Assembly: GCF_030296775.1 (NCBI RefSeq)
Contig: NZ_AP027742.1
Location: forward strand, 2,976,001-3,040,000
Length of the DNA stretch: 64,000 nucleotides
DNA from: Claveliimonas bilis
GTDB lineage: Bacteria; Bacillota; Clostridia; Lachnospirales; Lachnospiraceae
Reading direction: 5' to 3'
Shown: piece by piece, positions 35,072 to 44,341 of the stretch
Position numbering within the stretch: position 1 is the stretch's first letter
Layout of the letters: every line of letters begins with the position of its first letter
The notes under the pieces: generated by a model
Seen by the model: only the letters and a program-made list of their open reading frames with translations
What the model was told of the DNA's origin: nothing
The model's database searches: none
Made by a program: the position numbers and the translations under genes

Positions 35072-35596
35072 ATGCTGGAATACCTTGTTTTATATAACAG
35101 CCAGTCAGGCAATACAAAAAATCTGGCGGCCTCTGTCTTCTCTGCTCTGCCGGGGAACTCAAAAGATCTCATCGACATTACGACAGAAAAAAGTATACCA
35201 GAGGCGCGCCTTTATTTCATCGGCTTCTGTGTCCACCGGGGCACATGCGCTTTAGAAGCGAGCAATTTTATCCAAAGTCTCACCGGAAAAGATATCGCTC
35301 TGTTCGGCACCTGCGGTATGGGAAATTCTCCCGAATACTATAAAATGATCGAGCAAAATGTCAGTATCTGGATCAACGATACCTGCCGCTATCTGGGCGC
35401 GTACCTCTGCCAGGGGAAAATGCCTCTTCAGGTGCGTAACAAATATGAAACTATGCGCACTGATGAAAATTCCGAACAAATTGATATGTTCATCCGAAAT
35501 TTCGATATGGCTATGACCCATCCTGATACAGAAGATTATCAGAAGGCCCAGGAATTTGCCATTGCCTGTATTTCATCTGCTGACAGTTCCATTTAA
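35072..35596 (+). CDS. Flavodoxin-family protein
   Basis: 174 aa with the FMN phosphate loop YNSQSGNTKNLA near the N-terminus and IALFGTCGMGNSPEYY for the second FMN loop. The C-terminal MRTDENSEQIDMFIRNFDMAMTHPD resembles the flavodoxin-like protein BilS that accompanies bilirubin reductase, but no bilR is present here, so I leave the symbol empty. It likely carries electrons for a redox enzyme elsewhere. AAAGGAGAG lies upstream. It overlaps the convergent MATE gene by 4 bp. Confidence 0.82.
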   Translation: MLEYLVLYNSQSGNTKNLAASVFSALPGNSKDLIDITTEKSIPEARLYFIGFCVHRGTCALEASNFIQSLTGKDIALFGTCGMGNSPEYYKMIEQNVSIWINDTCRYLGAYLCQGKMPLQVRNKYETMRTDENSEQIDMFIRNFDMAMTHPDTEDYQKAQEFAIACISSADSSI

Positions 35597-36918
35597 ATTG
35601 TTTTTATTCGGGAAGGTGCATCTGTTCTCCTTCTGCATCTGTCTTCGGATATTCGCAGTATCAGGGCGAGAAATGCCGTTAAAATCTGGGAAGCAACCAC
35701 GCTCCACCACACGCCGGTCTGGCCCCAGATTCCCGGAAGGATAAACAATAATATCAATAGCAGAACCGGTTCTGCATAGACACACAGATAAGAATAAATG
35801 TTATTTTCTGTTGCATAAAACTCAGATGTTGTAATTCTTGAAAAAGCATAAAAGATCAATCCGACAAGAAATACCGGCAGTATATCCGCTACTAAGCGCC
35901 CCGTACTTTCTGACGCTCCAAACAGTTCTCCCAGGCTGGTTCTGATAAAAAACAGTACTGCATTGCTGATGAGCGCCAGCCCCACCGCGCTGATATACGC
36001 AATATTCTGTACTTTTCTGACCTCTTCTCTTTTCCCTTCACCATAATACCTGCTCATAAGCGGCTGACTTCCGTCTCCAACGCCCTGCATCAGCATTTGA
36101 ACAACAGAAAGCACATATGCGATACAGGCATAGCAGGCTACTGCCGCTTCTTTGCCGTGCATCATAGAAAAGCGGTTGATCAGCATAAGAGATATCATGG
36201 GAGAGAGTGTCAGGCCGAATGGGGCGATACCAATCCTGAAAATATTCCATGACATTCGTCCGAATCCGGGCAGAGAGCCAATGACCGGCAGTTTCCGGTA
36301 GATCAGATAGAAAAACGCCTCCACAGTTGTCACCAATTGCCCCAGGACAGTAGCCAGCGCCGCTCCCTTTGTTCCCATATCAAACACCCATACCATCAGA
36401 TAATCCAGCAGGATATTCGTCAGAAATCCCGACACCATAACTACCAGCGCAAAAAGAGAGCTTCCATTATTGCGGATGATCGGGACAATTCCTGTTGCAA
36501 AAATCTGGAAAGCCGCGCCAACAACAATGACATCAAGATAATCTTTCCCGAAAATCAGGATTTCTCCTTCAGCGCCAAACAGTCTCAAAATGGGCTCCGT
36601 TACAAAATAAATACCCGCGGTCGTTGCCACACTTACCAGCAACAGCAAAAGAAGTGTCCCCCTGACATATTTCCCCGCAGCCTCCTCGCTTCCGGAGGCT
36701 TTTTTTACTGTCCACAAAACGGAACCTCCCATGCCAATTCCGGTTCCCAAAGACTGCATCAGCGATACAACCGGAAAGGCGATATTGATAGCAGACAGTC
36801 CTGCATCTCCTGTGCTCCTTCCCACAAAAAATCCGTCCACGATCGCATAAACCCCTGATAAAGCAAATGCCAGAACAGATGGAATTACATATGAAGCAAA
36901 TACTTTATACCGATTCAT
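35593..36918 (-). CDS. MATE-family efflux transporter
   Basis: 441 aa with about 12 membrane segments and the MATE/DinF pattern (VIPSVLAFALSGVYAIVDGFFVGRSTGDAGLSA; QGVGDGSQPLMSRYYGEGK). It exports drugs or metabolites using an ion gradient. Its start overlaps the upstream MarR gene by 4 bp (ATGA), so expression is probably under that regulator. Confidence 0.92.
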   Translation of the reverse strand: MNRYKVFASYVIPSVLAFALSGVYAIVDGFFVGRSTGDAGLSAINIAFPVVSLMQSLGTGIGMGGSVLWTVKKASGSEEAAGKYVRGTLLLLLLVSVATTAGIYFVTEPILRLFGAEGEILIFGKDYLDVIVVGAAFQIFATGIVPIIRNNGSSLFALVVMVSGFLTNILLDYLMVWVFDMGTKGAALATVLGQLVTTVEAFFYLIYRKLPVIGSLPGFGRMSWNIFRIGIAPFGLTLSPMISLMLINRFSMMHGKEAAVACYACIAYVLSVVQMLMQGVGDGSQPLMSRYYGEGKREEVRKVQNIAYISAVGLALISNAVLFFIRTSLGELFGASESTGRLVADILPVFLVGLIFYAFSRITTSEFYATENNIYSYLCVYAEPVLLLILLFILPGIWGQTGVWWSVVASQILTAFLALILRISEDRCRRRTDAPSRIKTI

Positions 36919-37358
36919 TTTGCTTCCTCCAAACGCTTTTCAAGCAAGGTATTAAACGCATCGATCGTATCGATCATCTGCGAAATTTTTTCATCTCCAA
37001 TTGTTGAAAAGACATACTGTTCCGCCTGATAAAGCGATGCAAGCAGTTTCTTCGCATACGCTTCCCCCTTTTCTGTAAAAACAACCAGCTTTTCTCTTCT
37101 GTCTCTCCTGCCCGCTTCCAGAGATACATAGCCCTGCTTCACAAAGTCATGGACAACCCCGTTGACCGTCTGCTTTGTAAATCCGCAGAAATCACAAATA
37201 TTTTTCTGCGTCATGCTTCCACGAACATCAAGCCCATACAGCGTCATAAACGCCGCATAACTGATTCTCATATGTTCCGCCCACTTTTGATAAAGAATAT
37301 TTGTATGGCTCCACACAGAAGAAAAATCTTTCTGCTGTTTTCTAAATAGCTGTTCCAT
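36915..37358 (-). CDS. MarR-family transcriptional regulator
   Basis: 147 aa with a winged-helix core (MTQKNICDFCGFTKQTVNGVVHDFVKQGYVSLEAGRRDRREKLVVFTEKG) flanked by dimerisation helices. It directly precedes and overlaps the MATE gene, a common drug-responsive repressor-pump arrangement. GGAGAAGGG precedes ATG; an AT-rich upstream region probably holds the promoter and operator. Confidence 0.92.
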   Translation of the reverse strand: MEQLFRKQQKDFSSVWSHTNILYQKWAEHMRISYAAFMTLYGLDVRGSMTQKNICDFCGFTKQTVNGVVHDFVKQGYVSLEAGRRDRREKLVVFTEKGEAYAKKLLASLYQAEQYVFSTIGDEKISQMIDTIDAFNTLLEKRLEEAK

Positions 37359-37486
37359 TTCCCTTCTCCTTCCCCAATTAGTCTCTTGTCGTACTATTTT
37401 ATATTTTATTTCGTACTATGTCAAGTGGCATCTGATTGAGCTGTATCCCCCTGACCGAACATACACATCTGAATGGATCCGTAATA

Positions 37487-38101
37487 CTAAATACTTCTCC
37501 TCTCTCTGTCCAGGGCAATCCACTCATCCAGAGTAAGGGGCGTATAGTCCGAATACATGCAGAAACAATTGATCATGCTGCTGGGAATCGGCCTCTCCTC
37601 TCCATCCGGACTTTGTACAGTCGTTCTTTTTGTTATTTCCTGAAACTGTTCCAGCAGTCTCTGATCCATCGTATCATGCACATGTCCGTAAAGCATATAG
37701 GTTCTGGGATTCCCCTTTCTGTCCAGCCGGTACTGACCGTTATAGCACATCACCGGATAATGGCAGAGGATTACCTTTCTTTGATTGTCCTGCATTTCCG
37801 CATAGGACTTTATCCACACAAACCGCTCCGCCCGGAAATCTGATTTTTGCAGAAAATAGTCATGATTTCCCCGGATCATATATAGTTTCCCGTGAAGCCT
37901 GTCCAGAAGATCATTTGTCTCCTCTGCATTTCCCCAGGAAAAATCCCCAAGGATAACAACCTCGTCATTGCGCCGTACTTTCTGATTCCACTTTTCTATC
38001 ATGTATTCATTCATTGCCTGAACACTTTCAAAACCGCGTTTGTCCATTTTTTCATTAAGGGCTTCATGAAAAAAATGGCAGTCTGCAATATAGTATCTCA
38101 T
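37487..38101 (-). CDS. Calcineurin-like metallophosphoesterase
   Basis: 204 aa. Metal-ligand motifs of the superfamily are present in order: YYIADCHFFHEAL (Asp and His), VILGDFSW (GD), MIRGNHDYF (GNHD), VILCHYP (H) and YGHVHDT (GHxH). The short form resembles bacterial phosphoesterases of unknown substrate. It stands alone between the marR gene and the terminator at 38136. Confidence 0.9.
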   Translation of the reverse strand: MRYYIADCHFFHEALNEKMDKRGFESVQAMNEYMIEKWNQKVRRNDEVVILGDFSWGNAEETNDLLDRLHGKLYMIRGNHDYFLQKSDFRAERFVWIKSYAEMQDNQRKVILCHYPVMCYNGQYRLDRKGNPRTYMLYGHVHDTMDQRLLEQFQEITKRTTVQSPDGEERPIPSSMINCFCMYSDYTPLTLDEWIALDRERRSI

Positions 38102-38135
38102 AAGATCACTCCTTTGCCCTTTTCCTTGTAAACAG

Positions 38136-38186
38136 AAAAAGAACTATGACTTTCATCTTGAAATAAATTCTGTCATAGTCCTTTTT
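38136..38186 (-). terminator. Terminator between the phosphoesterase and glycan genes
   Basis: Stem AAAAAGAACTATGAC/GTCATAGTCCTTTTT with one mismatch and a loop of about 21 nt; T runs lie on both sides. Confidence 0.6.
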
Positions 38187-38230
38187 CTATTATATTTGCG
38201 CTTCGCACATTTTGTCAAAAATTTTCTCTG

Positions 38231-39265
38231 TCAGCCGTCCTTATAAATATCCGTTCTGCTCTGCCGTTCATCCCGGTTCATCTCCTCATAAATCCCGTTC
38301 AGGCGCATTCCCGTTTCATAAATCCCATGCTCTTCCGCCAGCTTCCTTCCTGCCGCCGTCATTTTTAAACCACACTGGAAAAAGATCTTTTCCAGTTTTT
38401 CCCGAAATTCTTTCGTATCCGCCGCTTTATAAACCTGTACTCCGTCTTCCAGCCAGCCTTCATATACCGGGATATCCCTTACCACCACCGGCACTTCACA
38501 GGCAAGCGCTTCCAGCACTACAATCCCTTCTGTCTCTTCATAACTGAAGAAAGCAAATGCATCGGCTCCGCAGTAAGCTTCTTTCAGTTCCCGGGGCTCT
38601 ACATACCCGGCAAACAGGACATTATCCGGTTTATTCCGAAGCGCCCGCTTTACATCCCGGGGCACCGCCCAGCTGTTTCCTCCGCCAAACCATACGAAGA
38701 GTGTATCCGGCATTTCCGATGCGAGACTCAAAAAATCGAAAATTCCCTTTCTCCGGATAAGGTGTCCCGCTGAGATCACCACTTTTTTCTCTTCCGGAAT
38801 CTGATATTTCTTACGGAATTTTCTTCCTGCCTTCCTGTCTGCGCAGAAGAACTCTGTATCCACTCCGTTCGTAATAGAGTAAACCGGCTTTTCTATCCCG
38901 TATCCCATGATCAATCCTCTGGAATACTCCGTCGGCGTCAGTACTGCATCTCCCATCCTGTAACATCTGCAGATCCACCTTTTAAATAAAGGCGCTGCCA
39001 TATTCGATCCGACAAAGGAATTACGGAAGTCTTCCATGGTAGAGTGTCCGTAGTATACGACTTTCTTCCCCTGTTTCTTCGCCAGATACGCCGCAAAAAA
39101 CGAATCCGGGAATACCGTATTGATATGTACCACATCCGCCTCCCTCCACTGGTCTGTCACCAACACCCCTGTTTCTTTGAGCATCTGTTCCTGATGACGG
39201 ATCGCGCTTCCCACTCCGCTCTTTCTGACAATGGAAAAGCCTCCTTTATACAGATAAATCTTCAT
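38231..39265 (-). CDS. Glycosyltransferase family 4
   Basis: 344 aa from the ATG 7 bp after AAAGGGGAG; an earlier in-frame ATG has no support. A GT-B fold: the N-terminal domain begins YLYKGGFSIVRKSGVGSAIRHQ; the C-terminal donor domain contains VISAGHLIRRKG, LFAGYVEPRELKEAY and EETEGIVVLEALACEVPVVV. It transfers a sugar from a nucleotide donor, probably to a membrane lipid or surface glycan. Its start overlaps the preceding YfhO remnant by 4 bp. Confidence 0.9.
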   Translation of the reverse strand: MKIYLYKGGFSIVRKSGVGSAIRHQEQMLKETGVLVTDQWREADVVHINTVFPDSFFAAYLAKKQGKKVVYYGHSTMEDFRNSFVGSNMAAPLFKRWICRCYRMGDAVLTPTEYSRGLIMGYGIEKPVYSITNGVDTEFFCADRKAGRKFRKKYQIPEEKKVVISAGHLIRRKGIFDFLSLASEMPDTLFVWFGGGNSWAVPRDVKRALRNKPDNVLFAGYVEPRELKEAYCGADAFAFFSYEETEGIVVLEALACEVPVVVRDIPVYEGWLEDGVQVYKAADTKEFREKLEKIFFQCGLKMTAAGRKLAEEHGIYETGMRLNGIYEEMNRDERQSRTDIYKDG

Positions 39266-40330
39266 AGTTTTCTCCCCTTTATCTGAACTCTGATCCTGCC
39301 GGGTATTGCAGATATCCCTCGCCTGCTCCTGATCGGATGTGCCAGGAGAACCCCAATACACAGCAGCGTCACTGCCGCTCCGGTTTTCAGTCCCGGTGTC
39401 TCATAGCTGATCTTTACCTCATGCTTCCCCGCATCCACACCGACTCCAAGGATTCCTTCCAGATTAAGTGTTTTTACTTCCCGTCCATCTACTTCCACAT
39501 GGATCCCATTATCATAGAAACTACCGAAAAACAATATCCCGGCCCTGTCCGCCTGTATGGATCCCCTGCCATTCCGTATTCGGACTTCGTTTTGAGACAG
39601 CTTGCGATAAATGCTGTCCATCTGTGACTGTTCAAAGGTTCCAAGCACTGCATTTCCAAGAGAATGCCCGGTCATACCTACCTCTACAATCCTGTCTTTT
39701 TCCGAATATCCAAGATCAAGAAAATTATTATTCCAGTTATTGTATTTCTGTATTCTTCCATTTATGCTGACGGCAGAAGGTTCTGTCCCCGGAATCCACA
39801 AATATCCATGCTGGCCTCCCTTGAGCCGGAGCTTAAATATGTTCCCTGCTGTCGCCGTCTGTTTCGGAAGAGTTCCGACTTTTACTGTCTGATAAAGCAC
39901 GAAGCCCCCCATATGGCGAAGCAGGTTGTTCTGAACTTCAAAAGGATTCTTCTCTTTCAGTCTAAAATCCTGTATGCTGCTGTCCACAAGATATCCGCCA
40001 GCCAATACCCGGGGATTCCTGTACAGATCAAAGTATTCGCCGCTATATATCTTCTTATAAGGAGTATCAAGACCGATCGTATTTCTGCACGCCAGATATC
40101 TTATACCCAAAAGCATGTCCATAAGCTCTGTTGCTCCGGCATACTGAAAGCGGTTTTTTCCCGTTTCAAATCCCATCTTTTCCATCCACAGCTGCATAGC
40201 GTCAGTATTTGTAGAAGAAAATATGGAAACGCCATTTAATCCAAACAAAAGTTCCTCATTTCTCAAGATAGGATTTACAATCGCCGCCCGACTGCCATCT
40301 TGAATGCCTGCCGACCCACATAAAGAAGAA
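39262..40330 (-). pseudogene. YfhO-family membrane protein, C-terminal remnant
   Basis: About 350 residues match only the C-terminal soluble part and last membrane segment of YfhO-type membrane proteins (LLFGLNGVSIFSSTN; LLGIRYLACRN; GVGVDAGKHEVKISYETPGLKTGAAVTLL). YfhO proteins are usually about 800-900 aa with a dozen N-terminal membrane segments that are missing here. Upstream the frame runs into a truncated glycosyltransferase gene, so a deletion fused the two. It could be translated from an ATG in the donor gene, but function is doubtful. Confidence 0.75.
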
Positions 40331-40970
40331 CTGTGCTGTCTGGTGTAAGCAAGTAGCGTTTCCGTATCTTTTCCCGCCATTCCGTCCTTCTGGCAGTTCC
40401 TTCTTCTCCGGATCCGCCAAATTCAGAGAGCCGGATTCCGGACGGGACAACCCACAGCGGGCACTCCACCTGATAACCTTCCAGGATACGGCGGATCTTT
40501 TCACTTGGAACAATCATACCGGACACCTGTCTGGACAATTTTCGTGTAATCTGACGTACCACATTTTTTCCCCACGTTTTATTCGGCGAAAAATAATGCG
40601 TATAGTCTTCATAAACCGTATGATATGTATGTATGATCGGAATATTTCCTTCACAGGCAATCTTCCGCGCAATAAAAAAGGTAGAAAATTCACACTGGGA
40701 ATGGATAATATCCGGCCCCCATTCCATCAATTCCCCTACATACCGTTCCGGTATCGGAAGACGGAACCGGGCTTGCGGATAGATCCGCCCTGCGCTTGTT
40801 GATCCCATGTAATATACATGCTCTTTTTCATAGGACCGGTAATTTCTCGACAATGTCAGCACTCTCACCTCATGTCCCCGTTTTTGAAGTTCCTCCTCAA
40901 GTGTATGCACGGATGTAACCACTCCGTTAATCACCGGATCATACCAGTCCGTTGTAATCAGCACCTTCAT
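40275..40970 (-). pseudogene. Glycosyltransferase family 4, N-terminal remnant
   Basis: About 220 residues match the acceptor domain of GT4 enzymes (LITTDWYDPVINGVVTSVHTLEEELQKRGHEV; IIHSQCEFSTFF; IPIIHTYHTVYEDYTHYF) up to VLLYVGR at the start of the donor domain. The frame then enters YfhO sequence and stops after QAFKMAVGRRL. The donor-sugar domain is missing, so the product should be inactive. The start has no strong ribosome binding site. Confidence 0.8.
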
Positions 40971-41104
40971 ACTGCCGCCTCCCTACTATCGTTTCTTTTA
41001 TAAAAAGGTATCATACCGTGCTAAATATTCCGGTGATATTTCTTAAACGATTCATAAATAATAAGCATAAAAAAGAAGGGGCCATCCCCTTACTTTTTTC
41101 TTAT

Positions 41105-41356
41105 TTATCTCCGGTTCATTTTTCCGTATCCTCCTGCTCCATACTCTCCCTGTTTTGCCGCCGGCTTCCTCAGATAAATTTCACATACTCCGAGAAAGAC
41201 GGACGCTGCACACAAAGCATATAAAAGAAACATAGAGTTTCCCATAAAATTCATTAACGGATTGAACCAGTCCAGGATCTGTATGACCATCAATGAAATA
41301 CTGCAGATGATACAAATATGCCCTGCTATAATTTTTAAAAGATCGACTACTTTCAT
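41105..41356 (-). CDS. Small membrane protein
   Basis: 83 aa with two membrane segments (about 8-27 and 38-60) and a basic Gly/Arg tail. No family recognised. The start overlaps the stop of the phosphodiester glycosidase gene in a TAATG, indicating translational coupling and a shared role in the glycan cluster. Confidence 0.7.
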   Translation of the reverse strand: MKVVDLLKIIAGHICIICSISLMVIQILDWFNPLMNFMGNSMFLLYALCAASVFLGVCEIYLRKPAAKQGEYGAGGYGKMNRR

Positions 41357-42426
41357 TATACTCCCTCCGTAATAAATATTCCGTCTTCTACTTTATGCTC
41401 TGACTTATACGGATGATTCACCACCTGATCTTTTAATGTCATAAAAGAACAGTGTCCTCCGTCCAGGTTATAAGCCGCCTTGCATCCCAGCTGTTCAAAA
41501 AGGCCCGCCATTTCATCCAGAAACATTCCTCTTGAATTATCCTGCCTTCCGTCTACAACCAGCAAACAGTAATGTCCTGGCTCGTAATAGCCGATAGCCG
41601 TTCTCGGATGAGATTCCTCAATATAAGGCCATGTCCGGAACGTTGTTTTTGCTTTTCCATTCCCGTCCAAAAGGCTTGGCCCGAAGATCCAGCTCTGATA
41701 GGCGCCGCTGTCAATAAGTTTCTGAGTATCCATTTCCTCCGGATTATATATTTTCATTGTTCCGTCCCAATTCAGGACACAGGTCTCCATGTCTGTCTGC
41801 TGTGCACGATAGATCACTCCATTGCGGATGATCATTCCATTATCCCGGTGTCTGCTGTTGCTGTAGGAATCCCCGTTTACCGCAAGAACAGATTTCATCC
41901 GCGCCGACATATCAGTTAATTTTTCATCATATCCTACCCCATACATATTCTGCGCGAAACAAGTCTGAAAACAGGTAATATCGCCGACATAAATATCAGC
42001 AAGCACATAGGAAATATTCGTCCCGTATTTTTCATGATTACCGTCCTGCGTCTTATCCAGCCGATTGGTATCACACGAATAATAGGTAAGTTTTACCGAT
42101 ACATTGGGACTTGTATATGAAGTATCCGTGGAAACGATCCGGTCTGTAAACTTATCTGCAAACTTCTCATGCCAGTCTTGTGTATCCAGAGACACCTTTG
42201 TTGTGGGAAGTCCATTGAGTTTTTTCTGACTCGCCAATTGGCTTTCTCTTTGACTGTCCCTCCGGCTTTCTTTTTGGCCGTCTGCTGCCCGCACTTCCAT
42301 TGGCCTTGCCGAAATGCCTTTCTGCGGAATCAGATAATTCACACCGTAAATTCCTCCCAGCAGAAGCGCTGCAATCAGCAGATCCGATACAAAGGCAAGT
42401 ATTCTCCCTTTTATTTTTCCTTTCAT
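41356..42426 (-). CDS. Phosphodiester glycosidase family (NAGPA-domain) protein
   Basis: 356 aa. A signal anchor (about 7-30), a low-complexity linker, then a NAGPA domain: VLAVNGDSYSNSRHRDNGMIIRNG, HPRTAIGYYEPGHYCLLVVDGR and LGCKAAYNLDGGHCSFM. Family members hydrolyse GlcNAc-phosphodiester or related bonds and often sit in exopolysaccharide clusters. Its start overlaps the stop of the GT2-GtrA gene by 4 bp. Confidence 0.88.
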   Translation of the reverse strand: MKGKIKGRILAFVSDLLIAALLLGGIYGVNYLIPQKGISARPMEVRAADGQKESRRDSQRESQLASQKKLNGLPTTKVSLDTQDWHEKFADKFTDRIVSTDTSYTSPNVSVKLTYYSCDTNRLDKTQDGNHEKYGTNISYVLADIYVGDITCFQTCFAQNMYGVGYDEKLTDMSARMKSVLAVNGDSYSNSRHRDNGMIIRNGVIYRAQQTDMETCVLNWDGTMKIYNPEEMDTQKLIDSGAYQSWIFGPSLLDGNGKAKTTFRTWPYIEESHPRTAIGYYEPGHYCLLVVDGRQDNSRGMFLDEMAGLFEQLGCKAAYNLDGGHCSFMTLKDQVVNHPYKSEHKVEDGIFITEGV

Positions 42427-43344
42427 ATGCGTTCACCACTTTTCTTTATAAGTACAGGATATTTTATGCCGACACTTTTTCTCACACTGAAGATCAGTTT
42501 TTTCTGGATGAGCCAGCTGATCAGGAAAAGCGTGCATTCTGTCAGTATCTTTGCCGGATACAGCGGAATGTACACTGCCAGAAAAATCTGAAGCAGTATA
42601 TTGTTCAGCACCAGGATCAAACCTGCAAGCATGACATAGTCCAGCAGAAAACTGGAAAATGAAACAAAAGAAAACTTTAATAATTGCCTGTAAATCCGCA
42701 CCGAGTCCCTTACTTTCCGAAAATGAGAACAGCTATTTCCCTTATCGTGATAAATCGTTTCTATCGGTACTTCGATGATCGGTATATTTGCTTTTGCGCA
42801 AGTCACCAGTACATTCATCTCATATTCATAGCGCTCCCCCTCTATATCCAGCATAAAATCAAGAAGTCTCGTCGAAAAGGCCCTAAGCCCGGTCTGTGTA
42901 TCTGACACCTCCACTCCGGTTTTCATCCGAAATATTCTTCGGGTGATCAAATTTCCCATCCGGGATTTCCAGGGAACATTCCTGTCAATAGTCCTGCTCC
43001 CCCACGATCAGCGCCATCGGTTCTGCCGCTGCTTTCATCAGAAGCTTTTCCATATCATCAGGCAGATGCTGCCCATCTGCGTCCATAATCCCAACGACTC
43101 TGCATTCCCATAGCTCTTCTTTGATATATTTCAAAGCCGTTTTGATCGCCTCGCCCTTTCCCCTGTTCTCTTCATGGTGCAGAACAATACACTTCTCCCC
43201 TAACTCCCAGAACAGCCTCTCATACTTTTTATCACTTCCATCATCTACAAGAATAATCTGATTTTCCAACTCCCAGTTTCTTTCCACAATTTCCCCCAGC
43301 CCTTCATCAGGATTCAGCGCCGGTATGATAACAGTTCTCTCCAT
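42423..43344 (-). pseudogene. Glycosyltransferase 2 - GtrA fusion, frameshifted
   Basis: The first frame (from 43344) encodes a DPM1-like GT2 N-terminus (VIIPALNPDEGLGEIV; DDGSD; GIMDADGQH) and stops after ALIVGEQDY at 42985. The second frame continues the same domain (RNVPWKSRMGNLITRRIF; DTQTGLRAFS) and adds a GtrA membrane domain with four segments. Deleting one base from the C5 run at 42999-43003 restores a continuous LIVGSRTIDRNVPWKSRMG. An intact protein would make polyprenyl-phosphate sugars and help flip them. Real mutation, phase variation and sequencing error are all possible. Confidence 0.85.
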
Positions 43345-43573
43345 CCTATCCCTTCTTTCATCTTTGTTTTAAAACGTAGTCTAAAGGATAGTTCTAATCA
43401 CTTCGTATAGATTTGTTAAACAAATTTTAAATATTAAAAAACCAATAACCTGCACTCAATGTTTGCGGGTTATCGGCCTGGGAGGTTTATAAACCTGTTC
43501 GTCTGATCTGCACTGCCTTTCCTTTATTAAATAAAAAAATAGGAATGAAACTATTCATAATATATTTTCGCAT
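43345..43573. other. AT-rich intergenic region with hairpin
   Basis: Contains the hairpin CCAATAACCTGC/GCGGGTTATCGG (43441-43475, mismatched) and a short palindrome GGTTTATAAACC. No gene seen. It probably separates the AbiE-like pair from the glycan cluster. Confidence 0.5.
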
Positions 43574-44328
43574 TTATTCCTCTATGTACATCCTACTGTA
43601 TATATCAAGGATAGATTCCTTTGACCGGGAAATACCAATATCTGACAACCGTATATCCGTTTCCCGCATCTGCAAGATAAAATTTTGAATATCCGCCAAA
43701 ACAGAAGAGGGAACATGAATTTCCTGTTCCTCCCTGACGAGAGGGAAGAGACGGAATACATCAAGCCGGTGTTTCCGAAGATCTCTGGAATTGACATGAA
43801 TTCCCTGTTCCTTTTTACTCTTGAGATCAATCCACGCCTTCATTTTAAGCGGAATAATATGCTCTGCATCCAGAATCGAGATTCCAGCTTTCTCTATCCT
43901 CCCATTCAACAGGAAATGATAGTAGTCATCATTCAACAATATCGCTGATAGACTGGACACCTCATCATCGATATGCAGAGGCATAAGGTGAGTATTTGGC
44001 TGCAGTTTTACATTGCTCTGAGGACGCGAAAATAATTCAATCATTTTCGGATATGATGGATCTGTCGGATTGACAAAACGATAGAATTCCGGTTGTCCGC
44101 TGCTGCGATGGCGTGCCTGGTAACCCCATCATCAATAAAAGTCCAGAAAGCAGACGCGAATTCTGTTGTAAGTGCTTCTATAATGATAACCATATCAATA
44201 TCTACGGTCTGCCTGAAATCCAGTCCGGCATCTGTCATAAGAAGATCACAGGCGAATCCGCCGATTATTGTATACTGCTCTTTGTAATCGCTGAAGTGTT
44301 CCTTAAAAAGATCAATCCCATTTACCAT
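43574..44328 (-). pseudogene. AbiEii-like nucleotidyltransferase, frameshifted
   Basis: The N-terminal half (from 44328, AAGGAGAAG upstream) has the nucleotidyltransferase pattern YTIIGGFACDLLMTDAG and VDIDMVI, then stops shortly after DNRNS. The C-terminal half (LMPLHIDDEVSSLSAILLNDDYY; AEHIIPLKMKAWIDL) continues in another frame. Adding one base near 44090 joins them as DxPEFYRFVNPTDPSYPKMIELF. Related AbiEii proteins are toxins that transfer nucleotides to RNA. The partner regulator is 13 bp upstream. In the present sequence a full-length product is not made. Confidence 0.75.
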
Positions 44329-44341
44329 ATTCTTCTCCTTA

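Noticed and set aside
35072-35596. Bilirubin reductase accessory protein BilS
   Set aside because: The similarity is suggestive, but bilR is absent from the window, so a general flavodoxin call is safer.
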